A DNA stretch of 64,000 bases, taken from contig OZ022259.1 of assembly GCA_963978905.1 (NCBI GenBank), positions 44,348,727-44,412,726 of the forward strand, given 5' to 3'. This DNA comes from Trichostrongylus colubriformis (lineage: Eukaryota; Nematoda; Chromadorea; Rhabditida; Trichostrongylidae). The translations under genes were made by a program, and so were the position numbers. The notes below the pieces were generated by a model, which was not told the origin of the DNA, searched no databases, and was given only the letters and a program-made list of their open reading frames with translations. This document shows positions 11,881 to 22,561 of the stretch, piece by piece. How positions within the stretch are numbered: position 1 is the stretch's first letter; every line of letters begins with the position of its first letter.

Positions 11881-12310
11881 GGCAGTGACTTCCCAAAAAG
11901 CTTGAAATAGCTTCCATTTACTCAACTACCCACCCTCTGATCGGTCTAATCCAAATGGTACTATTCCCCCTCCAATGAACGTACCTGCATGCCATTCCAG
12001 TGTGCCGACACCTACTGCGATGTCAGCGCACCGCAGAATGACGGCGAGGGTACGAAATAGGTGTTTATATAAGTAGGAGGTGCTATCACAATGATAACAT
12101 AGCCTTAAAATGATACTCCAACACCCGTCATTTCTCCCTACCCAACGCGGTTGCTTTGCTCTATCATTCCATTATCACAATCATTCATTTCCGGACGGAC
12201 AGACATACTTACATACCGACATACCGACAGACATACCGACCGACATACCGACCGACATACCGACAAACAGACGCACAAAGTTACTGGTTTATATAATAGA
12301 AGGATTCCGA
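11880..12310 (-). repeat. Interspersed repeat B, left inverted copy
   Basis: The reverse complement of this stretch matches 15546-15980 in the same order: a short GTCTGTTTG-type tandem tract, ATTGTGATA, TGATATCACCTCC or its variant, TTATATAAACACCTA, a TGCGGTGTGCTGAC box, and GGCATGCAGGTA. A third relative lies at 37565-37880. It looks like a mobile element whose coding capacity, if any, I cannot identify. Together with the right copy it forms an inverted pair around a Helitron-like copy. Confidence 0.6.
12209..12264. repeat. 12-bp microsatellite (GACATACCGACC)n
   Basis: About four to five tandem copies of a 12-bp motif inside repeat B. The right inverted copy has a related GGTTTGTATGTC tract at 15564-15625. 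Confidence 0.8.
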
Positions 12311-12689
12311 ATGAATCGTTTGCTTCGCTATCATAAATATAGGTTGTATCATGACTATCAATGTAGATCGCAGTAACAAGAGGAATGCACCATTTTTTGG
12401 AACGCTAGGCAAATTAGCGGTCGATATATCGGCCAGTGATATATCAGAACATAAACAAAATATGTTCACCCAATAGCACTGAGCATCAGACGTTTTCGCT
12501 AAAACGGTCGTATAGTAGTAGCAAGCAATGCGAAGAATTTCAATCCATCCAAATCCTAACGGTTCTTATGAGCCACGGAATCACTGAGGCTGCTGTACCC
12601 AATAATACCATTGGATCCCATACCTTACAATACCTGCGAATGTGAACATTCCACTGTTAGCCGAAAAAGCGAAATGGCCTTGGCGACAT

Positions 12690-13440
12690 TCTCCTTCTAA
12701 TGCTCCTAATCGAATCTTATCAAGCATTATCAGTTTGGATCACCCAATATTAATGTCCCCGTCCCACCCTGCTAAAGACCCATGAGTGTCAGTGCTGTTG
12801 GATCAACCCGAAAGATGAAACGAATTTGACGACAGTTGCCTTCTCATGCTTCTTATCAAATCCTATCAACCGTTATCAATATGGATCACCCACCATCAAT
12901 TTCCCTGTCCCACTCTGCAAAACACTATGTAAGTGAGTATGAACGCTCTAGGATCAATGCGAAAAGCGGAAGGGATTTGACGCTTCTAGCCTTTTTTGAG
13001 CTCCTTATCGAGTCTTATCAACCGTTATCATTGCGATTCACCCATCATTAATGTCCCTATCCCAACACTCAATACACCTATGAATATCGGCGCTCTGGGA
13101 TCAACTCGAAAGGCGAAATGGATTAGACTACTCTAGCCTTTTTGAGCTCCTTATCAAATCTTATCAGCCGTTATCAAGGTGAATTACCCACACTCAATGT
13201 CTTTGTCCCACTCCGCAAGAGACCTACGAGTATGAGCGCTCCAGGATCAATGTGAAAAGCGGAACAGATTAGACGACTCTAGCCTTTCTACGCTTCTTAT
13301 CTAATCTTATCTACCGTTATCAATGCGAGTCACCTACCATTAATGTTCCTCGCCCATCCTGCTGAACAGCTATGAGTGTCACCGCTCTTCGGTCAACGCG
13401 AAAGCCGAAACGGATTTGGCGACATTTGTCTTTCGGGGCT
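12690..13440 (-). repeat. Five tandem units of about 147 bp inside Helitron-like copy 1
   Basis: Recurrent landmarks are TTATCAACCGTTATCA, CACCCACCATTAATGT and GATCAACGCGAAA-like boxes. They are spaced 151, 147, 146 and 146 bp. Two to three units occur in the copy at 40,870-41,310 with the same period. Confidence 0.7.
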
Positions 13441-13598
13441 CCTTATCAGCCCTTATCAGTTGCTATCACTTTCCCTTCTCCTCCATTAGTGTCTCCTTGT
13501 CACCCCCTACATCACTTGTAAAATTCGTAGTCCCAGCTTTACTGCAACGCGAGCTATGAATTTCGTGACACACACACACACACACACATTCTCTTCTG

Positions 13599-13627
13599 GA
13601 CAACTCGCCCGAAATGGACGAGTTGTC
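13599..13627. other. Inverted repeat GACAACTCG/CGAGTTGTC
   Basis: Perfect 9-bp arms with an 11-bp spacer at the start of the GC-rich unit. The equivalent arm in unit 2 is degraded to TTAAATCG. Confidence 0.6.
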
Positions 13628-13849
13628 GCGGGCGGGGCGTGTGGCAAGCACACGCACACGCGCGCGCACAACCCTCACCGCGTTCACTGCGAGGGGGACG
13701 CGTTCGGCCCGCATCCGCGGGGCCGAACGAAGAAGCCTCGCCGCGTTCGCCGCCCAAAGGCTACATTGGGACGCATTCCCCGATGGAGAAGCTCCTCTGG
13801 GACAAATGGGCTGCTGCTCCCAGAGGCAAAATTTCGGCTCCTCGGGGAC

Positions 13850-13874
13850 GCGCCGGCATCTAGCCAGCCGGCGC
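13850..13874. other. GC hairpin GCGCCGGC/GCCGGCGC
   Basis: Perfect 8-bp stem with a 9-nt loop, conserved exactly in the second unit at 14754-14778. Confidence 0.7.
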
Positions 13875-14492
13875 TGTGCGCACGAGTATTCACTTGTATT
13901 CCATTTTTCATCCCCCGCCTCCGGCACTATAAACGACCCCGTACCGGCCAGCCGGGTACCTCAAACTTGGGTAATTAAATCAAAATCATAACTGTTTCCA
14001 TGGAAATTCGCGCCGTCCCCTTCTATTACTCCACGTCGCTCTTTTTTCCTCTGTATTCCTCACCCTAAGTTACATCGAAGTGGTGAGTCTCATCTTACTC
14101 ACTTTCCTACAAATCCCATTTTGATTTACTTTTTTACGGGTTTTGATTCATTTCTTCACTTTTTCACTTTCACACACACATACACACTCTTTTGGACGAG
14201 TTGTCTTGAATTGGACGAGTTATCCGGGGCGGGGCATATCACAAACACAAACACACACAAAAATCCCATTTTTATTCACTTTTTGCGGATTTTTGTGAAT
14301 TTTTTGATTTTTTTATTTCCTTTTTTCACGTACCGATTTTGATTCACTTTTTGCGGAATTTTTGATATTTTTGATTCTTTTTTTTCTTTTTCACACACAC
14401 AGACTCTAGTGGACGAGTTGTCCTAGGCGGGGCATATCGTAAAAATTCAAGGCACACACACACACCACACCACACACACACACACACACACA

Positions 14493-15404
14493 TTCTCTTC
14501 TGGTTAAATCGTCCGAAATGGACGAGTTGTCGCGGGCGAGGCGTGTGGCAAGCACACGCACACGCGCGCGCACAACCCTCACCGCGTTCACTGCGAGAGG
14601 GACGCGTTCGGCCCGCATCCGCGGGGCCGAACGAAGTAGCCTCGCCGCGTTCGCCGCCCAAAGGCTACACCGGGACGCATTCCCCGATGGAGAAGCTCCT
14701 CTGGGACAAATGGGCTGCTGCTCCCAGAGGCAAAATTTCGGCTCCTCGGGGACGCGCCGGCATCTAGCCAGCCGGCGCTGTGCGCACGAGCATTCACTTG
14801 TATTCCATTTTTCATCCCCCGCTTCCGGCACTATAAACGACCCCGTACCGGCCAGCCGGGTACCTCAAACTTGGGTAATTAAACCAAAATCATAACTGTT
14901 TCCACGGAAATTCGCGCCAAGTCCCTGGAGTGTGCAAGCATAACTACCCTTCTATTACTCCAAGTCGCTCTTTTTTCCTCTGTATTCCTCACCCTAAGTC
15001 ACATCGAAGTGGTGAGTCTCATCTTACTCACTTTCCTACAAATCCCATTTTGATTTACTTTTTTACGGGTTTTGATTCATTTCTTCACTTTTTCACTTTC
15101 ACACACACATACACACTCTTTTGGACGAGTTGTCTTGAATTGGACGAGTTATCCGGGGCGGGGCATATCACAAACACAAACACACACAAAAATCCTATTT
15201 TTATTCACTTTTTGCGGATTTTTGTGAATTTTTTGATTTTTTTAATTCTTTTTTTCACTTTCACACACACAACACAAACACACTTTTTACCGATTTTGAT
15301 TCACTTTTTGCGGAATTTTTGATATTTTTGATTCTTTTTTTCTTTTTCACACACACTCACGGACTCTAGTGGACGAGTTGTCCTGGGCGGGGAATATCGT
15401 AAAA
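14493..15404 (+). repeat. GC-rich tandem duplication, unit 2
   Basis: Second unit, highly similar to 13589-14492. Includes the same GC-rich block (14493-14890), the AAACTTGGGTAATTAAA junction, the T-rich part and the GGACGAGTTGTC repeats. It ends in the AC microsatellite. Confidence 0.7.
14754..14778. other. GC hairpin, second copy
   Basis: Same 8-bp stem and 9-nt loop as at 13850-13874. Confidence 0.7.
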
Positions 15405-15471
15405 ATTCAAGGCACACACACACATACACACACACACAACACACACACAACACACACACCCACACACACAA

Positions 15472-15502
<31 letters not shown>

Positions 15503-15508
15503 CACATA
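15404..15508. repeat. AC microsatellite
   Basis: About 100 bp of nearly pure (AC)n with a few interruptions, at the 5' end of Helitron-like copy 1. Shorter AC tracts lie at 13566-13590 and 14450-14493. Confidence 0.9.
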
Positions 15509-15545
15509 CTAAGCGAATTATAGTAGGATAGCAGTAGGATTTTGT

Positions 15546-16290
15546 ATCCCTCTAGTCGGTTTGTTTGTTGGTTTGTATGCGGTTTGTAGGTCGGTTTGTA
15601 TGTCTGTTTGTATGTCTGTCCTTCCGCAAGTGACTGGTTGTGATAGGGAATGATAGGAGGAATCGACCGCTCAATGTATAGGGATACTAATTGATACTTG
15701 ACTATCAATCTGAGGGCACATTATCTTTGTGATATCACCTCCTGCTTATATAAACACCTACGACATACCCTCAGCCATTCTGCGGTGTGCTGACGTCGCA
15801 GTAGGTGTCAGCACAGTGGGATGGCATGCAGGTATGTCGGGTTGTCGGAATGGTGCCGTTTGGAGTAAACATTAAGGAGTGAATAGTTGCGCAAATAAAA
15901 ACGATTGCAATCTTTTTAGCATGTCCTCAACGGTTCAGTAAGCTAATACGATGTGGGCATCATGAGGTAGAATGGCAAAACTCCGATTGCTTTGGCTAAA
16001 TGCTTTGGCTAATGAGCGACACCAGTGGGGTGATTTCTCCAGCATGAGTGTGAATTCAACTAAACTGTGCGTCCTATCTTTGCCAAACCAAATCGCAGAA
16101 CTGTTGAGATTATCTTATGCGTAGTCCGCAGCTCACCAGTGCTATGTGACGCGCAAGGTACATCGCGTAGCTGAAACTGGTATGTAGTGAGTAGTATTAG
16201 AAAATGGGTAGCAGAGAGGAACGGATGAAAATGCAGAGGAGATGCAGTCACACAGTGTCGCATTGTATGAATATGACCGGAAGGGTCCCG
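15546..16290 (+). repeat. Interspersed repeat B, right inverted copy
   Basis: Inverted relative of 11880-12310. It has TTATATAAACACCTA at 15748, the TGCGGTGTGCTGAC box at 15781, and an internal hairpin at 15787-15814 (GTGCTGAC/GTCAGCAC). Continued similarity to 30290-30355, 35480-35515 and 37565-38040 marks the family's downstream part (AAGGTACATCGCGTAGCTG, GTCGCATTGTATGAAT). Short minus ORF 16060-16263 lies inside; no function seen. Confidence 0.5.
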
Positions 16291-16720
16291 TCGAGATATC
16301 CCAGAGTTTTACTCATATTACTGCCTAATTAACAGCCCGGGCTCTCTTCACTCATCGTTCCTGAAAAAATCTCCTCTCCATTTTCTGTGGTATCGACTAG
16401 CTTGCTTTCCATTCTTTTGAGCCAGTTCGGTAGCTCGAAATAGCACTAGTGCTAACAGTTTCTGGTGCTTTTAGTGATTTTAAAACCCTGAAGAATACGA
16501 TGCCGGCGAGAGTCAGCCCATTTGCCCTATAATCCTGAATTTTTTTAAAATTTTTCCACGATCAACATGTTAAGCACACATGAATTAGCAATAGTACAAC
16601 AAAGCAACGTGGAAAACATACAAAGGACCGCGAACATACTCTCGAAGTAAATAACACTGATTTGTTCATGATTGATTACTTAGTGGTTAAAATCAGATGC
16701 GCTGTTCAATAGATAGAGCA
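16291..16720. other. No feature recognised
   Basis: AT-rich sequence between repeat B and the CR1-like LINE. I see no gene, RNA or clear repeat. Confidence 0.4.
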
Positions 16721-16739
16721 GAGTTTGGAGTTCAGTTCG

Positions 16740-19500
16740 TTGAATCAGCCGTTGTATAACCCGACGACGAAGGTAAGTTTCTCAGGTGGGACGCCAAGTG
16801 ATCTTGTAAGACGGAAGCCCGTTTCCATTCAAAGAAATCACAAAAGCTCCATTTTGTTACCCGGACCAGAAGCGAGCCCTCAAATGCTGAGGTGTTGGGC
16901 TTGTAGGAACGTATACGAAAAGGGTGCCCCCTCGAGGTACCGATAGAGGATAATTCAAAAATGCAATTTCAAACAGATTTCCCCTGTGGTAGTCGTGTCT
17001 ATTAGCACCGAGCTTGCATAGACTCTGCTCATAGGGTAGCGTGCTGACACCTTTCCGAATGAAGCAGCGATAAGTAAAGCTTTTCTGAAATTTCTCGATT
17101 TCTTCTGACAACAATTTCTTACGTGGCGACCAAACAGGGAAACAGTACTCTAGAAGCGGTCTGACCCAGAGGATAAAAAGCCGAAATAGCAGAGAGGGGT
17201 ACGTAATCTAAAGGATCTGGGTACAAAATTAACTCAAGCATGTGCTCTCGAAGCTATGTCCCGAATGTCTTCATGAAATTCGAGCATTTCATTATAGACG
17301 AAACCTATATCGCGAATTTGATGAATACGTGTGAGCGGCTTCCCAGACAGCGTAAAGGGAAAGTCGGGGTGGTTTCTCCCACTACCCATGTTGCCACTTC
17401 GTTGACCAGCTTTCAACAGCGTCAATGGCTTGTGTAGCTTTTAACAGTCATTTATGGTACAAATTTTGGAGTTTACAGCGTATATACTACAAAGGTACCG
17501 TCAGGAAGGATATCAGCAAGGTCGTTGTTGTATGTGACGAATAGTAGCGGTCCGAGACACGTACCCTGAGGCACACCACTTGGCGTAGGATACGGGCGGG
17601 ACCTAGCGCTATAGATCGTTACGACCTGAGTTCTAAAGACAGGAAATGATTTGAGGTATCGAAGAAGCCGACCACAGATGCCATAGGCAGCTAGCTCTTG
17701 CATTATCAGAGGTATGGCAATGGAGTCGAAAGCTTTTGCATAGTCTACGTAGCAGATAGAAACGGAATCTCCTATATTGGTCTCTTTTTGCCAAAGAGGT
17801 ATGCACTGTTGAAAGCAAGGCGGAAGTGGTAAACCTATGTCGGCGGAAACTATGTTGAACACAACTAAGCAGATGTCTATCGATAAAAAAATCCGTGATT
17901 TTACGGCAGACTGTGCGCTCCATCACCTTACTAATAGAGCTGGTTAAACAAATAGGCTCATAGTTGCAGACATCATTTTTGGAACCCTTTTTGAAAATCG
18001 GTCTTACAATTCCCATCCTCCGTAAATTAGGTACCTCTCCTTAAAGTAACACTCTGTTGAAGAGTATTGTTACATGCGAAACGAGCTCCATTGCTGCTTT
18101 TTTGAGAAAGGCGTAAGGGATATCATCCAGCGATGTCGATGCTCTATTCGAAAGGCTTGTTAATGCTGTGTGGACAACATCGCTACCTATGTCTATCCTG
18201 ACAAGGCTATCCGAAGTCACAGGGGCCAGAACACTATCAGTGGGACGAGCCATTTTGTAAACCGACTTGAAATAGGTAACGAATAACTCAGCCCTAGAGT
18301 AGTCTTCTGCACGCACATCCCCTGTGAGACTAAAATCGGAATAGTGGCCGCCATTTCGAGACATTCCCCCAGTAATTAAAGAACTGTTTGTTATTTTTGC
18401 TTGTTGCTATCTCTTTTTCTTTTGAGAGTTGATGACGCACAAGAGCTCTCTTAAGCTCATCAAGTATCTCCTGTACTGTCTTCGCGCGTAGATGGCAACA
18501 GTGCTGAGATAATCATCTTTGTCTTTTAGGAAGAGTATACGTCTGGGACATTTATCACATCTATCATTTTCTCGAGCAACAACTGGAAAATGCTTCTTTA
18601 TTAACATCTTCAAACTTCTAACGAAGTTTAGGTAAAAATTGTTGACGCTATCACAGGCATTATCTGGCCAATCCAGTTAATCTGAACGGGTAAAGCAATT
18701 ATGGGTTCAAAGTCTGCTTTTGAATATTGTGCACGCAGCATTCGTTCTCTCACAGGGGTAACTAATGAGTCAGTAATTTTAAACTGACGCAGCGATGGTC
18801 CGCATTACTGAACGGAGGAAGCACAGCAGGCTCTTTTATCATACTGAGCTGTGACACTGAAAGCATGTCTAAGGTATTTGATCCGTGTGTCGGTTCACTG
18901 ACCATTTGCCCAAGGCCAAAGGAGCTCGCGAAGTTGAGAAAAGAGGAGGAAGAGGGAGTTGAAAGACCACCTCTGTGTGACATGTTGCACCAATCAATCA
19001 AGGGAAAATAAAAATCGCCCATTACTAGTAATTGCTCGCTCCATTCATTATATAGCGACTCATAAACTCAATGAAATCCAAAAATGAAGTGATGTTTCAC
19101 GAAGGGCTCCGGTATTCTAGGACCAAAAGAGTTTCACAACAAGGAGAGTCGAACTGAAGAGCAAACGATTGTATATGGCCATGAAAGTCTTTCGTACCAA
19201 GAAGGTGGTGGAAGACGCATTGATGAATTAGCGCTAGTACACCACCACCAACCCTATCACCTTCACGATCGCATCGATAGAAGTAATAGCAGGAGTCATA
19301 GCTCAGAAGGGCATCGTGAATTGTGCATGGTTTGCATCAACACTCTGTGATGAATACTCCATTGCGATTACTACTCAATAGAAGTTTGAGTTCTGCAATC
19401 TTATTTACTATAGAGCGAGCATTGAAAAGGCGGAAATGGCAGAGCAAAACATTCCGTGCATCTGATGAAACTTTTGTATGTTAGGAGGCAGAAACGCTCA
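16740..19500 (-). pseudogene. CR1-like LINE ORF2 (endonuclease and reverse transcriptase), dead
   Basis: Read on the minus strand in broken frames. Endonuclease start at about 19430-19090 (NARSIVNKIAEL, then RVGGGVLALIHQ). The rest of the domain is at 19022-18762 (GDFYFPLIDWCN; SEPTHGSNTLD; NADHRCVSL). Linker and pre-RT lie at 18613-18041. RT motifs are at 18016-17473: VRPIFKKGSKND, YVDYAKAFDS (catalytic Asp), SGVPQGTCLGPLLF. C-terminal part at 17425-16857: RDIGFVYNEMLEFHEDIRDI, then VRPLLEYCFPVWSPRKK and FTYRCFIRKG. These are the usual CR1/jockey-type non-LTR landmarks in the right order. The YADD catalytic box does not survive; the frame reads VYAVNSK there. Several frameshifts and stops confirm inactivity. 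Confidence 0.8.
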
Positions 19501-19526
19501 CAAGCTATTCTGTACACGTAGAGAAC

Positions 19527-20140
19527 CTATAAAGGAGCGCGCATTTGCTGTTCCTGTATCCTAGTGCATGCTTGCAACTGTACGCCCGGAGTCGACCTCA
19601 AAACTTGGCTCTGGGGAGGGAATGGAGAAGTGGAGGCCTTGTTTGGGTCACTGACTGGGAGGTCTCGTGGAGTCCTTAACCTATAAATAGCTAGATCACG
19701 GAATACCAACAGAAGCCTTTCTTGACTGTTCATAAGTCCGGCCTTTTCCGAGAGTACGGACGTATTCAATTCCCTCCCTGGTGTAATCCGGACAGGCATA
19801 CGAGTGTATGAACTCTTTTGTGAGTGACTGGCGCTTGCCTTTCATATGACCAAGTAGGCACTTCCTTAGCTCCTGACTCCTTGGACTGATTTTGAGGACG
19901 TGTGGGCGAGAACTACGATGACTTCTGGTCTGGGGGTGTCTATGGAACTGATTCCTGCCACTGTTGAAATCATCAAGCAGGGCTGTCGCTAGATGTTTCT
20001 ACAACTTCCTTGATAGCCTCCCTATCGAAGACCCGACTGTCCTCCTCCCTTTTTTTCTCACCGATGCCCACCCATGGTATTCTACGAGCTTTTTCATCAA
20101 CTATCTTCGCATCTGATTTGAACTTCACAAGAGCACTTCA
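19527..20140 (-). pseudogene. CR1-like LINE ORF1 remnant
   Basis: Upstream of the endonuclease on the same strand, translated pieces read KARRIPWVGIGEKK, SRVFDREAIKEVVETSSDS and HMKGKRQSLTKEFIHS, then the 90-codon ORF 19799-19527. The position and the charged N-terminal piece suit a LINE ORF1. Frames are broken. The element is cut at its 5' side near 20,140-20,196, where a Helitron-like copy begins. Assignment to ORF1 rests on context. Confidence 0.45.
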
Positions 20141-20196
20141 TAATGCTGAACCAGGATGAGAGGATGGCGCGTCTGCGTCTGCGAGTTTCCGTTCTA

Positions 20197-21500
20197 TCCT
20201 ACTTTATATAATCGGCCAAGTGAGTCTCTTGGGTGTGTGTATGTGTTTGTCTGTGTGTGTCTGTTTGACCTAAAATTCATATCATCTCGCGTCGCAGCAA
20301 GGTAGGATCCTGCATTTTGGGTATGATATAGGGGATGGTAAGGGGATCCCAGCGGTGGTGGATCGAAAGTGATAGCAACTGATAAGAGCTGATAAGAAGC
20401 CTTAAAGGCCGATGTCGTCGAATCCGTTTCGCCTTTCGGGTCGATCCTAGAACGCCTTTTCTCATAAGTGCATGAGGGATGGGACGGGCACATCACATGT
20501 GGATGATTCCAATTGATAACGCTAGATGAGATTCGGTAAAGAGCGGCAAAAGGCACATGTCGCCAAATTCATTCCACTTTCGGGTCGATCTTAGACTGCC
20601 GCCACTCATAGGTGTTTTGAAGGGTGAGACGGGCACATCAACGGTGGGTAGTCCAAATTGAAAGCATTTGATAAGATTCGATAAGGAACCTCGAAAGGCG
20701 AATGTCGCCGAATACGTTCCGCCCTTCTGGCAAACAGTAGAGTGTTCACACTCACAGGCATTACAGGGTATGGAGACCTTGATGGTGACTTTTCGGAGCT
20801 GATAACGACTTACAGGAGCTGATAAATGTCATTAGGAGGTGGGGAAGGCATAAAACCCAGTACACCCCTCACTTCTATATACGACTGCCGTAGTAAATGC
20901 GTCTGATGCTCAGTATCATTGGGTGAACATATTTTGTTTATGTTCTCATATCTGCAGCCGATGTATCGGCCGCTAAATAGTCTAGCGTTCCGAATAATGG
21001 TGCATGCCTTTTGATACTGCGATCTACATGGATGATCAGGACACTATCTAGATTAGTGGTAGAAGCAAGCGATTCATTCTCTCATGCAGCAACAATATCA
21101 GTATCGACCGCTAGACTATGTAAAATCCCAAATAGTGGTGCATGTTTACAAAACTGATGCAACTGAACCCGAGACTGTCGATCCCTAACTATTTAAACCC
21201 CCGAATGTGACCAACCAAATCAGCCGAAGGGTTAACTGATTAGTGGATTCACCCATGTCATTTCTGAACATTGATCGTCGATATCATTGTAACTCAAGGT
21301 ATCGACCGCGAATCATCTGGACCTCTGGAGAATGGGACCTTTTTTAGCGGTGATATCTTGGATATCGGTTGATATCTATCACCTATATGTAGAATTAAAT
21401 ACTGAGCAAAAAGTCAACATACCATTTCCCCGACACATAACTCTATTGAATTAAATAAATAATGAATGATTCGCACAGTACTGTGCGATAGCCCAACTGG
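20197..21500 (+). mobile_element. Helitron-like element copy 2 (both ends present)
   Basis: 5' end TCCTACTTTATATAATC after a host A at 20196. A GT-rich tract follows (20232-20268), then CGCGTCGCAGCAAGG and GGGGATCCCAGCGGTGGTG. Minisatellite units come next, then the ATATTTTGTTTATGTTC and GGTCGATA-type blocks, and the 3' hairpin TCGCACAGTACTGTGCGA at 21473-21490. It ends in CTGG at 21497-21500. No terminal inverted repeats, no ORF. TC start, hairpin a few bases before a CTRR end, and A/T target are the Helitron rules. Non-autonomous. Confidence 0.7.
21473..21490. other. 3' terminal hairpin of Helitron-like copy 2
   Basis: Perfect palindrome TCGCACAGTACTGTGCGA, ten bases before the CTGG end at 21497-21500. 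Related hairpins mark the other 3' ends near 23985, 43235, 55072 and 55883. Confidence 0.8.
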
Positions 21501-21760
21501 TCCTACTTTATATAATTGGCTAAGTGTGTCTGTTGGTGTGTGTGTGTGGGTGTGTTTGTGTGTATGTCTGTTTGACCGGAAATTCTTATCTCGCGTCGCA
21601 GCAGAGATGGAATCCTGGATTTTAGATATGATATAGGGGATGGTAAGGGGATCCCAGTGGTGTTGGGCCGAATGTGATAGAAGCTGATAAAAGCTGATAA
21701 GGAGCCTCTAAAAGACGAATGTCGCGAACATTCCGTTTTCTCCGAGGTCTCAGCGCCCTT
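21501..21760 (+). mobile_element. Helitron-like element copy 3 (5' part), head-to-tail with copy 2
   Basis: Starts TCCTACTTTATATAATTGG directly after the CTGG of copy 2, without spacer. A GT tract, CTCGCGTCGCAGCA and GGGGATCCCAGTGGT follow, with homology fading near 21760. The 3' part is absent. Confidence 0.65.
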
Positions 21761-21814
21761 TGTTTCCAAGAATGAGAACGTGTCATTACCATTGAAACCT
21801 CTTCGGAGGCTGGT

Positions 21815-22561
21815 TTGAGACATGGGAAAAGACACTTCGGATCACAGCAGCGTTGTTCGAGCAGCGGGAATTCTGTATCTTCTATGAGCCGGAGGATAAG
21901 TCCTCAGCAACCTTCTTACGAAAGACTTACCACGGAGGTTGGTTCTGCTGTTTTAGGTGGACCTTGGTGCCTTAGGTGCTCCACTGCCCGACCAGGCCGA
22001 CTGAAGGCTCCATATTTTTATGACTCCCAAAGTGGTGAGCCACAGCTCGTTCCTGCTTTTGAAGGAACACTTCAGAAGTATTATGCTTCAAAACTTTCAT
22101 CTCTTTCGTTCCGTGTTGTACACTTGGCGGATGTCAGCTGTGAGCAAAAACTTTTTTTGGCACCCCCTATACATGTACGAACGCTTCCTCGCCTCTTAGC
22201 GGAACAAATACGTCCCCACACCGTTGAAAATTACTCGACGAAGGCCACAGCAAAGAGTGTGCTATTCTTTGCAGTTTTTTTGCAAGAGAACACACGATGT
22301 TTCGTGATGTCATACCAAATTATCTCACACAGTCGCTTCTTGAAAACGGATGGTCACCCTAACCATAAATCGCCGCTGACTGAGAGTGCACTGGTGAGCC
22401 ATTTTCGAAAGCACATTCAATACCTCTTCGTTGCAACAGAGCCCTGCCTTGATTCCTTTTTACCTGTTTTCATCATCCCATCAGATTCGCCTCCTGGCTG
22501 TTCATGTTCGCCCATCCGTCCTGCGCTCGGATTCTCGCTGCTGCTACGGTGCCGTACTTGA
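21815..22561 (+). CDS. Uncharacterised 248-codon ORF
   Basis: The longest non-repeat ORF in the left half. The translation has no domain, repeat, signal peptide or convincing membrane segment that I recognise; residues 100-250 are rich in Ser, Phe and Pro. No ortholog comes to mind and no splice pattern supports it. It starts just after the truncated Helitron-like copy 3. It may be chance or a decayed element. Confidence 0.2.
   Translation: MRHGKRHFGSQQRCSSSGNSVSSMSRRISPQQPSYERLTTEVGSAVLGGPWCLRCSTARPGRLKAPYFYDSQSGEPQLVPAFEGTLQKYYASKLSSLSFRVVHLADVSCEQKLFLAPPIHVRTLPRLLAEQIRPHTVENYSTKATAKSVLFFAVFLQENTRCFVMSYQIISHSRFLKTDGHPNHKSPLTESALVSHFRKHIQYLFVATEPCLDSFLPVFIIPSDSPPGCSCSPIRPALGFSLLLRCRT

Larger units (their letters stand above)
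13589..14492 (+). repeat. GC-rich tandem duplication, unit 1
   Basis: About 400 bp of GC-rich sequence (13590-13980) is followed by about 500 bp of T-rich and AC-rich sequence. The whole recurs at 14493-15404 with offsets of 904 to 960 bp, so the two units differ by small indels; one is about 25 bp near 14917. ORFs of up to 153 codons on both strands (for example 13466-13927) come from the GC-rich composition and have no domain I recognise. It carries repeated GGACGAGTTGTC boxes next to GGGCGGGGC. Confidence 0.7.
12300..15545 (-). mobile_element. Helitron-like element copy 1 (interrupted)
   Basis: Minus orientation. The 5' end is at 15545, where the reverse complement reads A then TCCTACTATAATTCGC. 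The AC/GT tract follows. The body resumes at about 13590 with the conserved CTCGCGT(C)GCAGC-like box (here in reverse), then five minisatellite units of about 147 bp (starts near 12690, 12838, 12989, 13136, 13282), then the ATATGTTC and GGTCGATA blocks to about 12300. The canonical 3' hairpin is missing, so the copy is truncated at its 3' end. The tract between 13590 and 15400 is a foreign GC-rich insertion or expansion. No coding capacity is seen. Confidence 0.55.

Noticed and set aside
13466..14895. ORFs of 100-150 codons in the GC-rich duplication as genes
   Set aside because: Open on all frames because of GC richness; no domains, and the AC repeat gives artefactual Cys-Val stretches.
17234..17437. 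Plus-strand ORF 17240-17437 as a gene
   Set aside because: It is the shadow of the CR1-like RT C-terminal reading on the minus strand.
21473..21490. Palindrome TCGCACAGTACTGTGCGA as a transcription factor site or TIR
   Set aside because: It recurs at fixed distance from CTGG at the ends of the Helitron-like family, so the hairpin role explains it better.
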